DNA from: Hemicordylus capensis
Lineage: Eukaryota > Chordata > Lepidosauria > Squamata > Cordylidae
Assembly: GCF_027244095.1 (NCBI RefSeq)
Contig: NC_069662.1
Coordinates: forward strand, 56,692,001 to 56,756,000
Direction of reading: 5' to 3'
Length of the DNA stretch: 64,000 nucleotides
The notes under the pieces are model-generated. The model made no database searches. It was not told the DNA's origin and was given only the letters and a program-made list of their open reading frames with translations. A program made the translations under genes and the position numbers. Below, one piece after another: positions 48,901 through 61,500 of this stretch. The number at the start of each line of letters is the position of its first letter. The stretch's first letter is position 1.

Positions 48901-48906
48901 AATAAA
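48901..48906 (+). terminator. poly(A) signal of the RBM43/Deltex-like gene
   Basis: AATAAA 916 bases after the stop, followed by a T/G-containing stretch. The 3' UTR between (47986-48900) has no recognised repeat. Confidence 0.75.
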
Positions 48907-49456
48907 CTTGCACTGGTTACTTTGCAGTTCTTGTCTTTTTTCATGACCAATCTGGCTAAGGACCATTGACTTTTCTCCCTGCTGAAGCGTAATTTAAATC
49001 CAGGAGACCACCTGTGTACCTTTAGAAGTCTTAAGTTGAATCCCAGAAGCTGTTCTGCAGGTAGGGACTCAATCCTGAAGATCGAGGTTATAGTAAAAGA
49101 AAACTGTCTTTTCCATTTTTTCATCCACAATGTCATACACCTCTGGCACATACCTTCCATAGAGTCTTTTCTAAACCAAAAAACCCAAATACATTAAGCC
49201 TTTCTTCACATAGTAGATGGTGAATTCCCATGATAATTTTAGCTGTCCCTTTCCCACATAGTTGGTAGAGGACATGACTGCCAGCCAGAGGCATGAGTAT
49301 CAGCCCCCTTTCCTCTCCTGGAAAGTTCCCAGGAAATGTGATAAACAGAAGAATTGCTTCCATAGACTAACAGGCTCAGAGCACACAAAACACATTAGGT
49401 TGCCTGTGAATGAACAAAGACCTTTGGAGCACAGGACAGCATTTTTTTTAAATGCT

Positions 49457-52400
49457 TTTAATGAACATCCAAAACACACATAAGGCATATGGTAACATTT
49501 AGGCAGACTAGCACTTCATGTCTGAATCTGTGTAAACAGCATTGGCACATTTGCATTCAGGTTTTTAGACACACACACACACACACACACACAAGCAGAA
49601 GAGAGCTGGCAAACGCCATAAAGAGACTCAAGGAAGCGTCTTGAACCGCAAGGACACACAAGCTGCTCACGAACCACCAGAAGTGGGGTTGATAGGACAG
49701 TTGCTGCAGGATGTTGTGTTGCCGTTGAGTGCAGCATGCACCCGTAGCTAACTACCCTTTTCCATTCTTAGCCCTTCAGGCTTTCAGGATGCTAATTTGG
49801 CAACACTAGTGGTTCCACAGATCATTCTAGCAGCTGTCAGTGCACCTGTCTTCTGTCTGAATGCCCACCACTAGTCATTCGAGTCTACACCACACAAAAC
49901 CAACATGCAAACAAAACACCTTGCCTTGGCACAAGTAGGGCCTTCCCTGCCTTCTATCATACATTCTCCCTCCACCATCACTCCCAAGTGATCCCTGCAT
50001 AATATGCCTTTTGTGAGCCAATGTTGTTTTAAAAGTAAGGCTATGTGATGGCAAAAGAGAGGTCTGTTTAAGGAAAAAAGCTTTAAAAAAAACACAAAAC
50101 ACTTTTAGATTAGAGATCTGATTAAAATAGGTTTTAAAAACCAAGAGAAGTGAAACATGCTTTCAACACAAAATCTCAAGTTTAATAAAATGTTCGAATC
50201 TAGAATTTTGAAGGACACTGAAAATGAGGTCTTTTGCCCTGTCAGTTTGTTGGGAGAATGTTGCTTATCAGCTTGATGAACTGAACACTTTCACATTCCA
50301 GATCTCTTTTAATTCCCAAATCCAACATTATCCATAACTGGGAATCTTACAAAAGGTGTACATTAGAACACAGATTTGACTTCTTGCAAAGAAACCACAC
50401 TTAAGGATTTTCTAGCAAGTTTCTTTCCTCAAATGTGTTTATTCCAATTCAGATGTTAACTTTAGGGCATGGTTTAAAAAAAAAAAAAGCCCATGGTTCA
50501 CTTTTCTATTAGAATGGGTGATGGAAATCTTAAGTGGTAGGAGCAGATACTAGCTGTGCTAGAATGAACCTTGTTTGATGGCAGACTGTGTAAATAGGAT
50601 AGCTACTGGTTTCATACCACCAAATGCCCTTCATCCCCATGAAACTGATATAACTGTGCATCAAAAATAGCTTCTCTTTGGGGTTTTATAGTTCATTTAA
50701 ACCCTTGCCTCTTTCAGTCAGACACACCGCTTCCCATATTGGTATCTTTCTTTTTTTTACATGTTCAAAGGGCATTTCAGCTACCTCCAAATATCACAAC
50801 AGAATATATAAAGAAAACACAGAGCATACTGCTTCCAGGAACAAGTTTTGCCCTCATGTATTACAAACACAGAATCTAACATTTGGGTGACATCTTAATT
50901 ATTTTCCTGCTTTGGTCCTCAAAGTTAATGTACAGTTTTAGATCATCATTTTTTTTTAAATGGGCGTCAAGAGGTTTTAGTTAGTACTTATGGCCCATAA
51001 AACAGTTGTCTGAGCATACGCACACACGCACACACACACACAACCACTAAAAGGGGCTACTATAAAATTTGGGACAAGTATTAGCAAGGTAACAAAAAGC
51101 AAAGGTATAGTGCTTTAAAATTTGATATCTGTATAAAAAGACTTGAACTACTACTGAGTAGTACTAAGACAAGTCAAAGGAAAACATTGTAAGTGTGGGA
51201 GAAGCAACTCAAGCCAATCAGACTCCAGCACGAGAAAGACACGTTGCAAAAAAGAGAATGGGGCATCACTTCTTGCTGCTAACTGTTGAGAGTCAGTTTT
51301 TCAAGTCTGTTGCACGTCGGTGACAAAGCCTTTTCTCTACCTTTTCCCAATGGTAGTGGGTGCACTCACTAATGGTAGTGGTGCACTCCAGGGAGAGGGC
51401 CATCTCCCCACATGGGCACTTTCACAAATGAAACTAAGAATGAAATTCAAATTTTCCACATTCAGCATTTGAAAGATTTACACCATGGCCAAATGTACAG
51501 TGAATTTTAAAAAGTAACTTTCTACAGTACATTAAAGTTTTAAATGCTTTCTGTAGTGGATTAACAACATTCAAATGTAGTGTTTGGGAAATTAAAGGGG
51601 CTTCCTTAGCACCATTGTAAAAATGCCCAATGGGTTTCTATGTGCTAAACTGTGGGATTCTGGGAGAGCTGAGCTCAAGTTCCCAGACACATGCACTTGA
51701 ACAGAGACGCACCACATTATGCAGGCCTTCCCATTGGTTGTATAACACTTTTTGCTTTTTAGGTGACACAAGAAGTGGTGGGGGTTTTTTGTTCTGTTTT
51801 TGGCAATCTTTTAAACAAGCCAAGTTTGGCAAAGGCTTCTGGGATTGGATAGACCTTAAATGGTTGTCTGGAACAAGGCACTGGTAAAATGGGGCGTGGA
51901 CGCTTATGTTACAATGCAGCATATGTCAGAGTTCTCCTAGAGGCAAGGCTGTTCCTTGCAGTATCAAAAGACAACAAGGTTACAAAAGTTTTGGAATGCC
52001 ATCCAGAATAAGGCACCTGGCAGTAGCAAGAAGCAAGGCAAGAAAACGGAGGTTGCTTTTTAAAAAAAAACTGTTTAAAAGTTTTGCATCATTTCCCCTC
52101 TCTTGTAGGATCTGGGAGTTCTGCAGGAGGGCATGCATGTCTGAATGCTGTTGCTTCACACGAGGCAGAGTTGGGGAACTAAACTCCAGCTTTCTGGTTC
52201 AAGCAGACTGGGTCTGCAAACTTTGATGAGACTAAGAGCCTTGAAGAGAGGATGCTAGAATTCTGGGCCTTGGAAGTCTGAAACAGATAGCCTCTGAAGA
52301 TAATGCTCCAGAGCCCAACAGAAGAGCTGGAACTGGAGCATCAGTGCTCCATTAAGTACACAAGAACACAGCCTTGTAGTTTGGGTTAATTAGCTGGAGC

Positions 52401-55400
52401 TATTTGTTCTGCACTGCACTGGCTCTCTACTTGCAGCCTATAGGAGGCTGGATTGCATTAGACTGATCTGAGAGTGGCCTTATGAATATATATCAAGCTG
52501 CCTAACATCAAACTATTGGTCCATTATTAAAATCCACACCAACGAATAGTAATTTTCCACAGTCCCAGGTAGAGATCTTTCAGTTGGTGGGTACCGAACC
52601 TGGGGTCTTCTGCATACAAACCTTGTGCTTTACCACTGACCTACAGATGCTTGGAGCAGGTAGGCCTTTGGTCCCTCCCAGCTTTAGGATTCTATTAATC
52701 GATCTGGAACCAACGACATTCTTCACTAAGAGTAACAGAGTAGGTTAAAGGATGCCAAAGGGTAACTAATCAGTCCTAAGAAACCTTGAGTTTAAGCCCC
52801 TTGAAAACATGGGCTCCCAAATTTTACTACATCTGATATATGAAAATTCATTCAGCAAGACAAATTGTTGCCAGAACTGGCTCTTTCTACAAAGGCCCCA
52901 CTATCAGTTGCCTAGACCAAGTCTGCCCGAGAAATCATCCACATTTTTTGGCATTCAAGACAGTTACCTTCCACACGGACCAAAGACTCCTGCTTGCCTC
53001 ACAGAAGTTGCTCCTAGACTTACTTGTTGAATGTGTGGGAAGCCCAAGAGAGGCATTCACACTGCAACTATTTTCAGCAGCTAGGAACAACAGCAGCTGG
53101 ATGCTGAAGGAAGGAGGAGAAAATCTCTTTACAGACCTAGCACTCACTTGGAGGGTGTGAAACGTTCACTCACAGCACTTGTAAGACAAGTTGGCCACAC
53201 ACACACACACACACACACGGCAAGAGATGAATGCCCAGAATTGCACACAGTACTGAGAAGCTGTAGCCAAACGGGAAGAGAAGCAAGCATGGGCACACTA
53301 CAGCAAGAGTTCACAGGCATAGGGTGCCTTAAGATAATGTTCAGCAACCGAGGGGCCATAGGGCAGAGAGCCTAAGGCTGGCCTCCACTTCCATGGATGT
53401 TCTTCTAGCATCTAAAGAGATCTTTTTGGCCTCAAATTCTTCATAGATTACTTTCTGATGCGAGTGGGAAGAACCAGAGATACACCGGGTTCACCAACAT
53501 TTCCTGTAGCCTTTGTTTTCCCTCCCAAGGAATGGTCACACACTAGCCTTAAGGCTCTTTCTCTCCCTACCAGCTATGAGAGTGAGGGAAAGGGATTAAG
53601 GAAGTGATTTGGGTCTCCCTGCCATTCTGATCTGTTCTAGGGTGATCAATTTGGTTGCTCCCTGCACTGTGGAGAAGGGCCAAAGCCCCACCCCAAGGTA
53701 GACCTGGCAACAGCAGCACACTGGAGAAAAAGCAGAAATGCATCTTCAAGGAGGCGGCACAATGTCAGGGCCATATGTACCAGGCATTCAGGTACAGAGA
53801 GATGCACAGGCTTTGTACAGCTCAGAGGATCCAAGAAGGCTTAAGCAATTTTCTGAAATGAAAGAAGGGAGATAAAGGTGGCCCAGAGTTCTCAAGGAAG
53901 AGATCAGAGCCATAAGAAATGGTGAATGAATTGTACAAGAAGCAGAGCTGCCTGTGCAGCAAGGGATGTCTACACACAGAGCCAGTTGGCATACATTCAC
54001 AAAGTGGCCAGCTTTTGCCTGAACTAGGACACGATGCCTTAAATTGGGGATGGTTTCTGCCTCCTGTTCACACCCTGCAGAGAATTGCTAATGCCCGCCC
54101 ACCCCCTCGCAAACAATGCAAATACAAATGGCAATATTTTGCCAGGATGTAGCCCAAAACATGTAAACTGCGTGCACACATCCAACATGAACACACTCCA
54201 TGCATTTCCAAGATGCACCCACATTTGGTCTCAAGGAAAACCTATGATTGGCGTTTTAGGAAGGAATGGTTTCGTGTCCCATGCTTCCAACTAGCGGGGA
54301 TCAGAGAAGGACAAGATCAAGAGTTTTCCTGTGCTTTAGGATTGAGAATGCATTGGGGGGGTTTTCCACATTGAAACACCAGACAGCCTCTCACCAAGCC
54401 ACATGACAAGAGTGTCAATTCTGCAGAACAACAGCGTGGTTTTGAGATTACAGACTCGGTTAAATCAACCAGCTAGCTGTATAGCATTGTTAGATGGCTA
54501 GTGTTATTTGGCTACACTACCCTTCTAAATCTGAAGTAGTCGACACTCAAGGAGCAATCCTATGCATCTTTGCTCATAAGTAAGTCCCACTAAGTTCAAA
54601 GGCATATATTCCCAGGTTAGTGAGCATGGGATCGCAGCCCCAGGGAGTTACAGCTGTGTATGAAGGGAATTCCTTTGCTGCCATTTGCTGACTCATTCTT
54701 TCACACAACTGCAGCTCCCACGAGTCCTTGGGGAGAGCCATGACAAGGCATACGTGTGTAGGCCAGACTTCCCCTTGAAGTGGTGTAGCATGTGGGCCCT
54801 TGTGTGTTGGTGAGGGCAGAGTCAAAGGCCTTGCTGTGTCAGTTTACATAGCTGGCAGACACACAAGTCTCCCCCCACGCCAGGTTTTTCCTGTAACAGC
54901 TGAGCTGCAACTGTCAGGAACATTCCACGCTAAAATTTGCCTGTCAGAAGCAGCAGGTATGAGGCTTCGTTTCTGTGGAAACCGTCACTGGTTGCTGTAA
55001 CAATGGGAGTTTTACAGACTCTGAAGTCATTAGTCACTCATTGAGCGTGCAGGGGCGGCGGGAAAAGGGAAGCTTAGAAGCAACTTACTTGGGTGGGAGT
55101 TTTGTGGAGATGCGAGTAGGTTAGAAACGGGAAAAGCAGAGAAGGAATTGAGGGAAATTTAAGTGGATGCACCCGACTTGCATCTCCGCCCTTAAAATAC
55201 TGCCTTTTCCCTTTCACAGGGCAAAGTGTTGGTACTACAGAAGTAGAAATGCAGGATTGACATGATATCTTTTACTAGGCCAGACAAGGGTTTGAGATAG
55301 TGCAGTCTTGGGAGTTTGACCCAATAAAGCATTCTGTAAAACTCTGAAGTTTGCACTACCTTTAAAACTACCAACTGACCACAAGCCATAGTTTTGTCAA

Positions 55401-55550
55401 TCCTGTGTCACTTACTCTGTTAACTGCCATGAAAGATCTGTCCTTTCCCACTTCCCTCAGAGGGACAGATGAGGAGCTTAAAAAACAAACAAAACAAAAC
55501 AAACAAACAGAACCAATACGAGGACAGACACCCCATCCATGCCCTTTGCT
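49457..55550 (-). other. VAT1: probable long VAT1 3' UTR
   Basis: Minus-strand continuation after the VAT1 stop. ATTAAA (49457-49462 on the minus strand) is followed by a GU-rich tract, a plausible poly(A) site. The 6.1 kb between is nearly free of the LINEs, SINEs and MITEs that crowd the rest of the window; the only scrap, at 52480-52640, is a decayed relative of the 4780 repeat. Simple (CA)n runs sit at 49569-49593, about 51020-51042 and 53195-53218. An earlier ending (for example TTTATT at 50438) is possible. Confidence 0.4.
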
Positions 55551-58500
55551 TTAGTTCTCCGCATTCTTGCTTTCGTCCTTCGGTGGTGCTTTGGGGACCA
55601 GCACAACTTTCCCAATGTTCTTCTTCTCTTGCATCCTCTTCATGGCATCCACCACCTGAAGTGAGAAAAGGAAGGGGAGAGGATTAACTGCCTTCCTTAA
55701 GGGCAAGATCTTTCCCCTGGGGCTGGTCCCCCATCGGTCCTCTTGAGCAACAGGAATGACAGTGGGATCAAAAGGCCTGTGACCTTGCTGGAAACAGGCC
55801 AATCTAGCTCACCACACTGCCTTTAACAGCACCCAGCCAGATACAAGGCAGGATGGGAGATCAGCCAACCCCCATTTGCCTCCAGCATCTGATGACCAGA
55901 AATATCCTGCTTCTGAACACTGATCTTCCACTCTTAGCTAATATGGATAATAGTTAATGACAGACTCATTGACTGGTCCTATAATGCCATTGTTGCCAGT
56001 GGCCACTGCAACATCTGTTGGCAATGAATAGGTTAGTTGTTCAGTGTGTGAAAAATCACTTCCTTTTGAACCTCCCAGACATACAGCCCATCAACATCAT
56101 TTACCCCACAGTTCCAACATTTGGGACTCACAGTTCTCCTGCCCATGCCCCAGGAGCAGGAAAGCCTGTTGCATTCACAGCTCAGCCAAGGCAAAGCAGG
56201 CTTGTCTGCTTCATCTACAGTGGCTAGAAGAATCCACTTTTGACATCAGGCCCCAAAGTGGGCAGCCGGGAGTCAACAGGAATGGCAAGTCTCTTGAGAA
56301 CCCCCTCTCTTGGTCTGCCTGCCTTTGCATCTTTCCCCCACAAACTCCAAGACATGGATCGCAAGCAGTCTGGAAATGGGGCACCAAGGGGGCAATGCAT
56401 GAAGTTGCAACAGAGCCGCAGCATGCCCACAGCTTCACTCTCAGGCTCAGCCCCCCGGCTTGCTTTCCATACCAGGTCTGAGCCTTGGAACGCAAGTGGC
56501 ACGAAGGGCAGGGCTGAGGTCGTGCACAAAGCAAAAGGATTCAGAGTTCAGCCCAGCAGCCCATTTCAATGCCAAGGCTCAGGCCTGAAACAGGCAAAGT
56601 CACGAGTATGTGCCAAGGGCACTCTCCCTTGCCATTTGTTTAAGCACAGACACAGCTCCATGGTTCCCCACCCCTACCCCGCTCCCAAAGCAGTGGCAAA
56701 TGCCCATACAAGAGTCCCCAGAGGACTCAAACATGTGCTCATCTCACCTGTCGCATCACATTAGCTCATATGAACCTGCCAGGGTCCTCTGTTCGGCATC
56801 TCAGGCCTTGTTCATTGCCCTGCCACTAATGGAGGTTTGGCTGGCAAGGTCAAGAGACAGGTCCTTTTTGGTTGTGGCCCCTCAGCTTTGGAATGCCCTT
56901 CCGGAAGAGCTTTGCCATCTTCCCTCCATATTTTTACAGGAACAATGGAAGACTAATCTTTTTAAGAGAGGCTTTTAAATATTTTATCCGCTGATTGTAC
57001 CTGGTAGGTTTCTTAGTTTTGAGCTTTTTTAATTTAGAACCTTTAGTTTGAAAAATTATTTTTTTTAAAAAACTTACAATTCTCTCTCTGTACCTAAATC
57101 AAATGACCAAATACAAAGTCAGCTAGAGAAGTGCCTCTTGCAGACCACCCTCACTCCTACCTTTCTCTCCACATCTGCTTCCTATTGCCTCTGGCAACCC
57201 AGTTTGGCCAAGGCTGTCTGGCAACTGGCCCAAGGCTCCAGAACATCTCCAGAACATCTACCACAGCAAACAATGTACATGGGCACAGCAACAGAGTCCC
57301 AATGCATGAGGCTGCCATCCCTCAGTCAGCACTGCAGGAGTGTGTCAGGTCAGCAGTGGATGTCTAGTGAAAGTACTCTGGAAAGATGGCTCTGCGCCCA
57401 ATGCCTGGTTTTTAAGAAAAGAAGTGCCGAGATTCAAACCTACAAGGAAGCTATGTGTCCCGACAGGGGTTTTTGGAGGAAAAAGCCACAATGGAAGATG
57501 GCTGGGCACACAGTGCAGACATGCTCTCAGGAAGAGGCAGCCACACACTCACCTGATCAAAGGACCAAACAGAGTCCACCTTTGGTTTGATCTTGCCCTG
57601 GTTGTAGAGGGCAATTAGCTTGGTCACCACACCAGTGATGAGCTCAGTCTCCTCTTCTAGGCCGCCCAGATAGTAGCCACAGACAGCCTTGTTGTGACCA
57701 AGCAGCTGCAAGGCATTGATGCTGAACTGGTTCCACCAGGTCTTCGCCATGGCCATCAGGTTCTTCTTCTGCCCCGTGAGCACATTGGCTACCCCTGGCA
57801 AGTTCAAAGACATACAACTTCAGCATCCAGCGAACAAAGAACTTTACACACTGCACCCAAAACAAAGCCATCCCTGAGATTAGACACTATACCCCCAGGT
57901 GTTCTCAAACGTGGGTCCCCATGTTGGCTGGGGATCACAGGAGATGTACTGCAACAACCTCTGGAGATTTAAGAACCCCTGCTGCATCCCCTTGTACAGA
58001 CAGTCTGAAATTCTTAAAATGCTGCAGGGTAGAAACAGGCTGAAACCTGCCACAAAAGCCACAGCTTTTCAACTGGAAGTCATGTCCACAGAAAGTGATA
58101 ACGTACTCTGCACGTGTTTAGACACATCCCACATCGGCTGGACCAAGCTAGTTCTATTCGGGTCACTGTTATGAGGGAAAGTATTCAAAACAAGTTTTTT
58201 CCACATTTTTCTCCACCAGTTGTCCAGTGTTGTCCTGGCCTACCCACAGAAGAGAAAGCTGGAAAGAAACCATAAGCAATTCCACCACCACCATGCCAAC
58301 TAAAGCAATTTCCCCTTTTCCCTTCCTGATTCTTTGGTCATTGTTGCAGCTGAATTACTCCAATGTGATTTACGTGGGGCTGCCCTTGAAGAATATTTGG
58401 AAACTTCAGTTGGTGCAGAATGCAGTTGCCAGGGTTCTCTCTTGAACTTTTGCTTGGTGCATATTACACCTATTTTGAAAGAGCTGTACGGGCTGCCAAT

Positions 58501-61500
58501 TTGTTTCCGGATCCAATTCAAGGTGCTGGTTATCACCTTTAAAGCCCTTAATGATTGGACCCTGGATACCCAAAGGACTACCTGCTCCCAAAGGTTTCTG
58601 CCTGCCCAAACAAGACCATCGGGGGGAGGGGCCTTTGCACTGTGTGCTGACACAAAGAGAGGCTAAATTGTTTTGCAGGTAGAACAGGGCCTTTTCTGTT
58701 GTTGCCCCCAGGCTCTGGAATGCTCTCTCAGTTAATGTCCACTCTACCAAAGACCTTTTTATTTGTTCAGGTTTTTACCCCTTAGAGGCTGCTAGGTTTC
58801 TCAGTTCTCCTGCTTCTGTTGTCTTTTTTATGGTGGTTGTTTTTTTGGTGCTTTATGGCTTACTATTTAACTGATTTTAAAATTTAAAATGTGATTTTTA
58901 TGGAGTTTTATTGTATTTTAACTTTTGTAAACTGCCTTGGGATGCCTTATGAAAGGTGGTATAAAAACTGAATAGATAAATGAATAGACAGACAGATAGA
59001 TTTCCTGGGAAAGGTGCTCTGTTGCTATCATCTGGTTAACTGCCCAGGATGTGAGAGACAAGTGCAAAAAACGTTCTGAAAGGTCATTGTCTTAGGGCCA
59101 GAAATCTTTACCCAACTCACTGTTAGAGCAATCCATTTCTTCTTGGAAGAGGTCTTTCCCTACAGCATGTAACTAGCTCACCCACTTAATGCCATTTAAA
59201 CGTATTTGTTTTGCAGACACTTTTCTAAAGTGTTAGCAGCAAACAGTGGTGGTGGATGGTCCCACACTGCAGGGATGTGGTTAGATTCAGTGGCATCGCT
59301 AGAGCTTTCCAACACTGCCATTCTAAGAGGGGAGAGAAGAGCAACCATTTGGGGGATGCTACTGAAATCCATGCATTTAACAGTTAAACCTTGCTCCTGC
59401 TCCCACCCCCATCCCCCAGATAGGATCTGCAAGATTCCCAGCTCCCCTTCCAGTGTGGCTGAGTAAGGGCTTTGCCTGCAGGCACAGAATTCACAGTGTG
59501 TTCACTGCCAGAGGAAGGGAGAGTGAAGCATTCAGCAGTTTTGGAGTTTGCCTCCCACTTCTCCCTCAAAGCTTCAGTTACAACAGCAGGGTGTTTAGTT
59601 GACTCAGACAAAGGGGAACTTGCTTCAGCAGATTTGCAAGTGCGTGAATAGGGAATAGTAGTCACACAAGGGGGTGGGGTGCCCAGAATTCCACTACATT
59701 TCTTGGAACTGCATTCATACTGTAAAGGAATCCTCTCTCTGTACACATTAGCTTTCTAGAGGAAGAAAGGCAGCGGTACTCAAACCTATCTGGAAGTATA
59801 CTTTTGACCTGCAAATATCACCCCTTAATTCCAGCTGCACACATATTTGGTTACAGCAACTTGACCGGAGAGCCAGTGTGATGTAGTGGTTAGAGTGTCT
59901 GACTAGGAGCAGGGAAATTAGAGCTCAAATCCCCATCTAGGCAGAAAGAAAGTGATGGTTCCAAGGTCACCAGGAGTATTCCCTTTAACAGGGATTCCTC
60001 CAGTGTGGTTGACTACAACTCCCAGCATCCCCAGCTGCAACAGCCTTTGCTTGGGGATCATAGGAGTTGTAGTCAACAACATCTGGGAATCTGTTAACAG
60101 GAACACTGTTACCCAGTGAGCTTCATGGTTAACCTACCTCACAAGATTGCTGCAAGAGTAAGACGGGTGAAGGAAAACTTTGTGTGCTGGCCTGAGGTCC
60201 TTGGAGGAAGGGCGGGCTAGAAATCTAACAAACAATTGCTTCATATGCTCTTTGACCCTGGCTCAGAATAAGTCTCTCTGAACCTTAACAAGTGTGGATT
60301 CATTTCTAAAAATGACTCAAACCCAGTGTCATCCAGGAAATCATGCCTTCTGTTCTGCGAGTCCTCCCCAAAGCCCCTAAATATGTAGGGAGGGGCATAG
60401 GAGGTTGCCTAACAAGAAGTCAGACCATTGGCCCATTTAGCCAATTTAGCTCAGTACTGCCTACACTATTCTGCACAAAACAATCTGCAGCACAAGCCAA
60501 CAGGATTGTGTCAGGAATCGGGTGTCTTGTGACCTTCCTAGGCATCTAGCTAGCCGCCGTTGGAAAGATGGGCCTTTGGCCTGATCCCAGAAGCCATGTT
60601 CTTAGGCATTTTTATTTCTCTGGCAAGGCCTTGGCATCACAGTTTGTTCCAAGGCTGAGCTTTACACTGAGGGAAATAAGTATTTGATCCCCTGCTGATT
60701 TTGTCCGTTTGCCCTCTGACACAGAAATGACCAGGCTATAATTGGAATGGTAGGTTTATTGTAGCTGTGAGAGACAGAATAACAACAAACAAACCCTCAA
60801 AAGCCCAGTTACCAAAAGTCAGCGATGGATTTGCATTGTAGTGAGGGAAATAAGTATTCGATCCCCTATCAACCAGCAAGATTTCAGGCTCCCAGGTGTC
60901 TTTTCACTATATGCAGGTAACGAGCTGAGATGAGGAACACCCTCTGTAAGGGAGTGCTCTAATCCCAGCTTGTTACAGTACCTGTATAAAAGACACCTGT
61001 CCATAGAAGCAAGCAATCACTCAGCTTCCAAACTCACCACCATGCCCAAGACCAAAGAGCTGTCGAAGGATGTCAGGGACAAGGTTGTAGACCTGCACAA
61101 GGCTGGACTGGGCTACAAGACTATTGCCAAGCAGCTTGGTGAGAAGGTGACTACAGTTGGCACGATAACTCGCAAATGGAAGAAACACAAAATAACTGTC
61201 AATCTCCCTCGGTCTGGGGCTCCATGCAAGATCTCACCTCGTGGAGTTGCAATGATCATGAGAATGGTGACAAAGCAGCCCAGAATTACACGGGGGGAAC
61301 TTGTCAATGATCTGAGGGCAGCTGGAACCATAGTCACCAAGAAAACAATTGGTAACACACTACGCCGTGAAGGACTGAAATCTTGCAGTACCCGCAAGGT
61401 CCCCTTGCTCAAGGCAGCACATGTACAGGCCCGTCTGCAGTTTGCCAATGCACATCTGAATGATCCAGAGGAGAACTGGGCAAAAGTGTTGTGGTCAGAT

